The notes under the pieces were generated by a model, which saw nothing but the letters and a program-made list of their open reading frames with translations, did not search any database and was not told where the DNA came from. From NCBI GenBank assembly GCA_009733775.1, contig WOGZ01000012.1, positions 62,001 through 126,000 of the forward strand: a DNA stretch of 64,000 nt, given 5' to 3'. Shown here one piece after another: positions 57,543 to 64,000 of this stretch. The position numbers were made by a program, and so were the translations under genes. Source of the DNA: Alectoria sarmentosa. Lineage: Eukaryota > Ascomycota > Lecanoromycetes > Lecanorales > Parmeliaceae. Position 1 is the first letter of the stretch. Every line of letters begins with the position of its first letter.

Positions 57543-59785
57543 GCCTGGCACTTTTTGTAGGTCAAACACAAGGTCTGCGGTGCTTGAAGATATAGACCCT
57601 AATAAGGACGGCCATACGTTCTTGACGAGTCGCGCGACGCAGGACTACTAGGGCTGGGATAACTACGAGTCCCACTTCCGTGTATCAAATACTACTCTGA
57701 GAATTTCCTAATTTTTACAGCTAGTTTATCTTATCGAAGTCCAACTTCCTGCATAAAGTGGGGTCCATGGTAGCGGTAAAGAGCCGCAATCTCTGGATCC
57801 GGTGCGTTGTGACATCTGCTCGAATACAGGATACATCGTGAACAATTGTGGATTAATTCAAAGATCAGTTCGCTCAAGGAGATCTGTCTGAGCATACTGA
57901 TTTCGTGCTGCCTTAATTCTATGTACTAAATACCCACCATCGTATTCCAGATGCTCAGGTCTAGTGCAACGTGAGCGAATTCGATATATCAATTCTTTAG
58001 CAAAAGTTTCCAGAGCCATATTCAAGTCTTCGGAAGATTCGAAGACACCTAGAAAGGCATTTACTAGAGAGCCTAATCTTCACTTGCCTATTCAAGGCAG
58101 TCAGTGACCCAGGCAAGCCCAACCGAAGGCTCTGCCTGGAGCTGCGGCCTCGCGGCTAATTGCAAAACCGACTCAAGTACAGACTATCGAGCTTCCTCGC
58201 ACTGCCTGGCGCTACCTTCTAAGTTCTATCTAAATATTCCTCGTGGAAGAATTATCGAGCTTCTTCCCCTCAACACCGGGATATGTTTGAACAGAGCACC
58301 AAAGCATCGCAATCCATCTCCAATTTTCATCCAGTTAAAGTTGTTCATGGCACACCCACTTTCCGAGTCTTAGCTCAGCAGATTGGCAAACCACAGATCA
58401 ACAATTCAGCCTCCTGGGTCTCGAACTCAGGGACATTAATAGCCTTGCGCCCCGCTCGCGTTGCTCAGCCTTGTTGATTATAACCCCATTTCGCACTTCC
58501 TCTGGCTTTGTGGCTCTCTTCAAGTCCAAGATTCAACTCGGTCCTTCTCAATCGCGACGGCATCACCAAAACCAGTAGCCGCTCGAAACCCCTCCTCGGG
58601 GCCCAGACTCCTTCGACCATTAAGACACCACTGCAGCGATGGCTCCAGTTAATCGACTCAAAACGGGCCCGTAATACGTCAGCGATACACCGTCACCTGC
58701 AACTCGAATGGCGAAGCCCATTTCCGATTCCTAAACCCCAGCGGACGATCTGACTTACCCGGCCGCTACCGATTTGTTGCAAGCGTGAACGTGGACTCGG
58801 TCAGAATTCACGGCATCATGGTCAACGGCGATGGAACGAGAAACACCTTTAGAATGTCCATGAGAGAAGATTGGTCATGTGTGGTTCTGGTTGCAAAGAG
58901 CTGACCACGGTTGACGTAGGCCGACTGGTAAAAGCCGTGTCTTCAATTATAGGCCTGGAAGGAACGCGCCTTATTGTAAGGGGTTTAAGGGAACTTTTAA
59001 CGGTATCCCGAATCGGCCGGTCTTGATTAGTGTCTGGTATCTGGGATGAACGATACATGTTCATGAAGAGCGCAGCAGCGGTTGATAACTCCGCATTTGA
59101 CGTTTTCATTTATGGTGCTAAGCTTGCGGTGCGATTTAAGCATATGTCCCGTAAATGGATTTCGTCCATCCGGGAATTTCTTATTTGCACGGACTGTCCC
59201 AGTCGTCAAGTGAAGTCTTAAGGGGTATTGTCTCATGGAATTTCAACAGATGAAAGTCTGATGAAATGGCTTTCGCTTGCAACGCGTACTTGGATTAGAT
59301 TTTTGCCGACGCCGCAGACATATATTTATTACTCAGATCGCTCCAACCCACAGATGAGGTACACCTGGTCGTGAAAAGAAAAGAGATCTAGGCTGAGTTA
59401 CGTTGCCACCATAATGTTGACCGATACCACCATCATCCACGACTAGCATTATGACATTTGGGGGGCATCAGATATCGCTAACTTTGATTTGATGATCTTA
59501 GCAAAATACTCTAACACAGTCCTCAATTCTCAACTGTCGTTACCGGCATGCGACCCCAACATGCGCTCTTACAACCGAAGACGTCACTGCCACGCCTCTC
59601 CTCTAGTGAGATTTCATCCCTTATCGGCGTACCTTCCAGTGTCCCTACTCGCCATAATACTCTGGGAACTTGGAGATTTACGAACCAAGTTGTTATCGGC
59701 GGGCTTCCTCCATCAGCTAATCTCGGAACGCTTTGACTGCAAGTGTGTTTCCCCATTAGAACCGGAATGTACGAGGCCAGACCGT

Positions 59786-59836
59786 TACCGGCGTGCGTTG
59801 CGTTGCCGGTAAGCACTCGGGGAGTGCACGCCGGTA
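59786..59836. repeat. Perfect 11-bp inverted repeat
   Basis: TACCGGCGTGC (59786-59796) and GCACGCCGGTA (59826-59836) with a 29-bp spacer. A third related motif, TACCGGCATGCG, lies at 59541. Resembles termini of a small non-autonomous element. Confidence 0.7.
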
Positions 59837-61059
59837 TGTCATCCCTGAGCACTCGACCGCTATAAGAACCACTGTTGTTCCTCATTCCTGAAGCACACCA
59901 GGCTACTAGCATCCCAACACCAAACCCCCTATCCTCCTCCTCTACTAGAAAAATACATACAATGTCTTCGTCCACTAACATTAAATCCATCAATGGATCT
60001 TCCCAGGTATTGGGAACTCCCAGCACCAACTCTTCTAGAGCGCCTCCGGCGCGGAACGGTAACTTCCCTCATCGCCTCTCTTTTCATAGTCTCACGTTGC
60101 GAAGGAACCACCAGTGACCAAGTCGAGTCTCCCTCAAACCGAGCTCCTACCAACCACCTCTCTCAAAGCGAGCATCGCCCTGGCACATCCTCATACACAG
60201 AGCTTATGTCTCAGAATGGCAAGCTCTTGCCATGTCTTCCTACGTACCATCTAACCGTCTCCAGGAAGCTTTGGTGACCAGTTCTGGCGCGAAAATGACG
60301 GCGGTCATAGCGGCGATGACATCGCACACTCTAAGGAATGGTCGACCACTGCGAACAAAAGCACAGAAAGTGGCTTCAAAGACGCTGGCACGAAAAGTCA
60401 GGGTAATGATAATAATGTTGGCGAGGCTGCTGAGGCTAAGTAGGGCGAGCTGGAAAGGACCTGGGTTTGGAGGAAGCAAATGGTGTGACTTGAAAGATGT
60501 AGCAGATCAAGCGCGAGCGGGAAAGGGGTGATCTCAGACCCAACGAGATATTTCAAAGGCGCAAGCTATAATTTTGCCTATCGAGGGAAGCATTAGGCTC
60601 ATTCGCCCGGTCCGCTGAATCTCTTGCCAATTTTATCAATTTTGATGTCCAATTCACCTTATGCCTTGACGTCTAAACCGACAATGGTCCTATCTACCTG
60701 GTATTGCACGTTGCAACTCTCCTCAGTGCAAGACTGTTAGAAAAAATTGTCGCGCTAGGCCGGCTACTTACCGGGTAAACTCCGGTGGGTACAAGTACGG
60801 CGGCCCACTTGCGACTTCCGCAAATTACAAATTCACCCCGAGCGCCCTCAATGCGACGAGGCACCAAAAATCCCAACTCTTCCAAGCAGAGCAGCTCCAT
60901 CAGTTCCCAGTATAATCAAGTCCATCCAATGCGAAACCCTTGACGGTATCTGCTCTACATATTTTGCCCATGTGGATTGTTGCTCGGAGTACTGGGTGCC
61001 GGATTGAAGAGAGGTGTGCCAAATGAGTAAGACCTGCACCTTACCTTGCGGAAGGATCT

Positions 61060-61101
61060 TTACCGGCGAGCATTCATACGCTATGCTTCGCTCCCCGGTA
61101 A
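61060..61101. repeat. 12-bp inverted repeat, 11 of 12 matching
   Basis: TTACCGGCGAGC (61060-61071) and GCTCCCCGGTAA (61090-61101) with an 18-bp spacer; related to the repeat at 59786. Confidence 0.7.
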
Positions 61102-61453
61102 TGCAGGGTGAGTTTAAGGTTGGGTTGCAGGATGCAAGGCTGTCCGCTCATGAATCTATTGGATAATGCTGCTATCGGCGTAGAAGTGTGGCTCCATACC
61201 CTTCGCCGATAAAAAAGTAGGGGAGTACTGATGAGGCTGTGAAGGTCATGGGTGCAATTTCCTTAAATTCTCCTTGGTCCTGCTTCTCTGCGTCTTCTGA
61301 GCTGTTTCTCTGCAATTGTTTCCACCTGAACGCCAGACCCAGCCAGCTGCCCATGGTCAAAGCCTGAAGCCTTCCACCGTCGTCGTCAGCCTTGCATGTT
61401 ACCTTCTTCCGTGTACCCTGATTTCAGTTGCTTTGTTAATACCGCCGCTACAA

Positions 61454-63914
61454 ATGGCAGATTACGAGCACCTCATTGCCCAGCTCGAATCGATCACCGA
61501 CGATCCCACCAAGCTCGATGGCGATACACAGAAGCGAATATTTGAGGCCACTAAATCATGTTCTGCCAAGCTGCTGACTCGACCTCCTATAGAACAACAG
61601 GGCCTTCTTAACGAGTTCTCTGTCCAGACAGTTGACCCTTTGCTCTTGCAAGGTTCTGTTACTGTTCCTCTCGAATGCGACAGTCTCCCTGGTTACCATG
61701 AAGCCCCGACCAATGATCTTCGACCCGTCGGCTTCAATCAGCAGAGCACAGAGACCCTTTCGCCGTCCTCTGGATTGTATGATATCCATCACAATTCCGA
61801 GTCGCTAGACAATAGCTTTATGGAATTGAGCTTCGACCCGCAGCAAGTGCAAGACTTTGAAGCTTCAAATATCTTCAACGACTCATCTTCCAATTGGTCT
61901 GCATTCTTCCCTGATATCTCCCCATATATGACCGGTCTCGTATCCTCGAGCCTTCTCAACAACAGTAATCAAGCTCCAGATCTGATGGATACAGCTCACG
62001 ACCCTCTCCCTCTCGATCTAACAACTAATACATACATTGACTTCGACAACACTTCTCTGTTTGGATTCCCTACCGAGACCAATATCGGACCAGTCACCAT
62101 GGATCAACGTATTACCACAAACCCGTTGAGAAGTACTCACAGTGCTTCTTATTGGAATGATATTGATGAAAATGCTTGGCGCCTAGCCCCGTCTCCTATA
62201 GATCAGTCTTACGCTGGTTCTATTCAGCTAACTCATTGGCCTACACGATCAAGTCCGAATGTCATCATCGATCCTTCCATTCTGGAGGAGCCAACGGAAA
62301 GAGATCCATTCTTACTTCGTGAGGGACTACCTACGCCAGGCGATTACCAGAGGCGCGCACTCCAGGGAAGGGCAACGCCTGACGTCAGCCTGGACCCCTG
62401 CAACTTTAACACAGCACCAACCCTCTTAGCTGTCAGCGCAGGCTCGAGTTGTGATCTGCCTCGAGACGGCCAGCAGGAACTCGGACGTGAGTTGAGAGCC
62501 ACAAACCCAAGCTCGCTATCAGTGCACTCGGTAGTCTCAAAGCCTATCCAGAAGGCGAACAAAGTGTCTTCTCGCAGGAAACCAAAGTCACCAGAAGAGA
62601 GACGCAAAATCGCGGAGAAGAGGCGCATAGGCGCATGTTGTCTTTGCAGCAGAGACCGCCTTAAGGTAAGTCTTGTCAGCTTTTACCAATCATGGATAGT
62701 GCCCAAATAACCGCCGCTATAGTGCTCTGGCTCAGAGGGACCCTGCGCTCGTTGCACCAAGATTGGAGGATCATTACTCGCCAGTCATATCTGCCTGACT
62801 GGTTTGCAAATTCACCGCAGCAAGATCAATAGGACCGGTGAAGACCCGGATCGATTCATCAATTTCAGAAACAGACTGGCGGACGAAATCAATTCCTGTG
62901 CAACAATAGGAAGATACCGGTTTCTGTTCAGATGTGAGAATTTGTTGGAACAAATACGTCGCAAACATGCCATGACAGAGGAGTCTGCGACCCTAAACGG
63001 CCATCTTCCTGCCATGAGTGTTTGGGCCAGAGAAAGTTTGAAAGCCAGATCTAAGCGCTTGCCAGATAAGTTGGAAAGCTCTATGACCTCTTTCCTTCAG
63101 GCTTACTGCAACGTGTCTCCATCTTTGCCCATGGCGAGTTGCCGTAACGAATGATAAGAATCAATACACTAACGTGGTTGCAGCGTAATTGTGTCCACGA
63201 TGTTCTCAGGATTTCGAGCTGTTCTAGATTCCTTCTTGGCTTTGATGAAAACGTCAATACAGAGAGAATTGGGTCGTTTCCTCATACAGTCCCAGGTCAA
63301 CCTAGACAAGCTCTATCAGCTCCAACCGTGGTATTAGATATCGCTACCGTAGACATCACAGAGACCGAGAGACAGCTCCTCGGGATGTTGGACGAACAGA
63401 TGAAAGGGTGTGAACGCAATCGGCGCCATCCCAACTCAGTGATATTTGGACTGTGTCTCAGACGGCTGAGCCTAATTTACAGGCGCGAATTCAGCGAGTA
63501 TAGGTTGGTCAAAGGTAGGTGCCTATCCGTCATTAGAGTCCCGTCGGCCGAAGAACGCTGATTTCAAGCCCTAGAACTAGCGTCCAGGGCGGACAAAGCG
63601 AAACGCATGTACGACGGCTGCATTTCAACTTACAGCACAGTCTACTGGAAGGGCAAATCGCCATACTCCGCAAGCTGGCGCCTGGAAGATCACACCGAAG
63701 AGTTTGGGAATGACGCCGGGCTCATTGTGATGTTCGGCCGCATCATGAGAGCGGAGAGAGAATACTGTATGTTCCAAACCCTATTTTGAGAGTGCTTGTC
63801 CTCTTGCTGATTGTGAAAGGCGAGGCTCTCGATGAAAAGGATGAGGACGACAAAGCGCTCAGGGAACTCTTCCTACATCCCAAACAGAGAGGCAAGAATA
63901 GTTGGAGCGGATAG
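61454..63914 (+). CDS. Zn-cluster transcriptional regulator with internal zinc cluster
   Basis: Five exons, 61454-62665, 62723-63112, 63184-63514, 63569-63766 and 63820-63914, give 741 residues in a closed frame. The ATG at 61454 is used since the upstream extension starts with TTG. The first 380 residues are Ser/Asn/Pro-rich with acidic patches, like an activation domain; then a basic stretch (SSRRKPKSPEERRKIAEKRR) leads into a zinc cluster: Cys395, Cys398, Cys405, Cys412, Cys415 and Cys428 (C-x2-C-x6-C-x6-C-x2-C-x12-C). The first intron falls between the second and third Cys. The rest (RRLSLIYRREFSEYRLVKAL, RMYDGCISTY) is helical. The third exon border uses a weaker donor (gtgtct, 63113) with a perfect CTAAC branch site; other exon joins are clean. 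A Zn2Cys6-like cluster in the middle rather than at the N-terminus is less common but known. Confidence 0.75.
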
Positions 63915-64000
63915 CATAGTGCGGAGCTAGGCTTCACCTCTGCGACGAGGTTGGAGCCAGAGCTTCGGCCTGGCAAGGTCAACATTTGCAAGGCTCAACG
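63915..64000. other. End of window
   Basis: 3' flank of the regulator gene; nothing else is visible. Confidence 0.3.

Larger units (their letters stand above)
56184..61453. other. Gene-poor region with inverted repeats and decayed frames
   Basis: 5.3 kb without a convincing gene. It holds a cysteine-rich frame broken by one TGA (57126-57542), overlapping short frames with coding character (58653-59221), and inverted repeats on the motif TACCGGCG (59541, 59786-59836 and 61060-61101). The rest is unassigned. Confidence 0.45.

Noticed and set aside
58421..58470. tRNA-like T-arm (gggtctcgaactc) on the minus strand
   Set aside because: The T-stem has a mismatch and no anticodon or D-arm could be folded around it.

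Overview
The window is nuclear DNA of a filamentous ascomycete fungus. Introns are short (about 43-180 nt) with GT..AG borders (acceptors CAG, TAG or AAG), UTRs are compact, and there are fungal transcription-factor and PTH11-like receptor families. A 9 kb block of extreme AT content carries the mark of repeat-induced point mutation (RIP). A Dothideomycete is my best guess, from the expanded FHA-kinase family and the sharp AT-rich block, but this is inference. Gene models below were built by hand from reading frames and splice signals; I recognise the families from memory and no search was run.

Layout. 1-11.2 kb: two paralogous FHA-domain protein kinases (same orientation, same intron position) flank an AT-hook protein on the other strand; the second kinase abuts a six-exon cytosolic phenylalanyl-tRNA synthetase alpha gene, and a fossil of that synthetase's C-terminal tail lies behind the first kinase, so kinase plus synthetase tail were duplicated together. 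11.5-21.1 kb: housekeeping genes (HTM1/EDEM-type mannosidase, ribosomal protein uL14/RPL23, TED1-like GPI-remodelling phosphodiesterase), two lineage-type hypothetical proteins and a degenerate minisatellite. 21.5-26.7 kb: two broken genes, a 5'-truncated malic enzyme and a multiply frameshifted leucine-rich-repeat protein, surround an intact ubiquitin C-terminal hydrolase. 27.5-34.4 kb: a BuGZ/ZNF207-type zinc-finger protein, a DUF985 cupin, a seven-helix PTH11/SAT4-type membrane protein and the exon-junction-complex protein Y14. 34.4-39.1 kb is gene-poor and rich in small repeats, followed by a secreted GH26-type mannanase.

41.0-49.97 kb: a compartment of very high AT content. It is a satellite array with a unit of about 150-159 bp, each unit carrying a conserved hairpin, into which one complete Ty3/gypsy chromovirus-type retrotransposon inserted (LTRs 41869-42079 and 48382-48593, 5-bp target duplication TTTAA). 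Residual cytosines are mostly in CpG, as expected for RIP that spares CpG. 50-64 kb: a Mus7/Mms22-motif fragment, a protein with a duplicated CCHC finger, a Zn2Cys6 regulator, about 5 kb of gene-poor DNA with inverted repeats, and a second Zn-cluster regulator whose intron splits the cluster.

The strongest observations are the datable nested structure of the AT-rich block (hairpin satellite, then chromovirus, then RIP) and the kinase-synthetase segmental duplication with its fossil tail. I found no clearly new multi-gene system.
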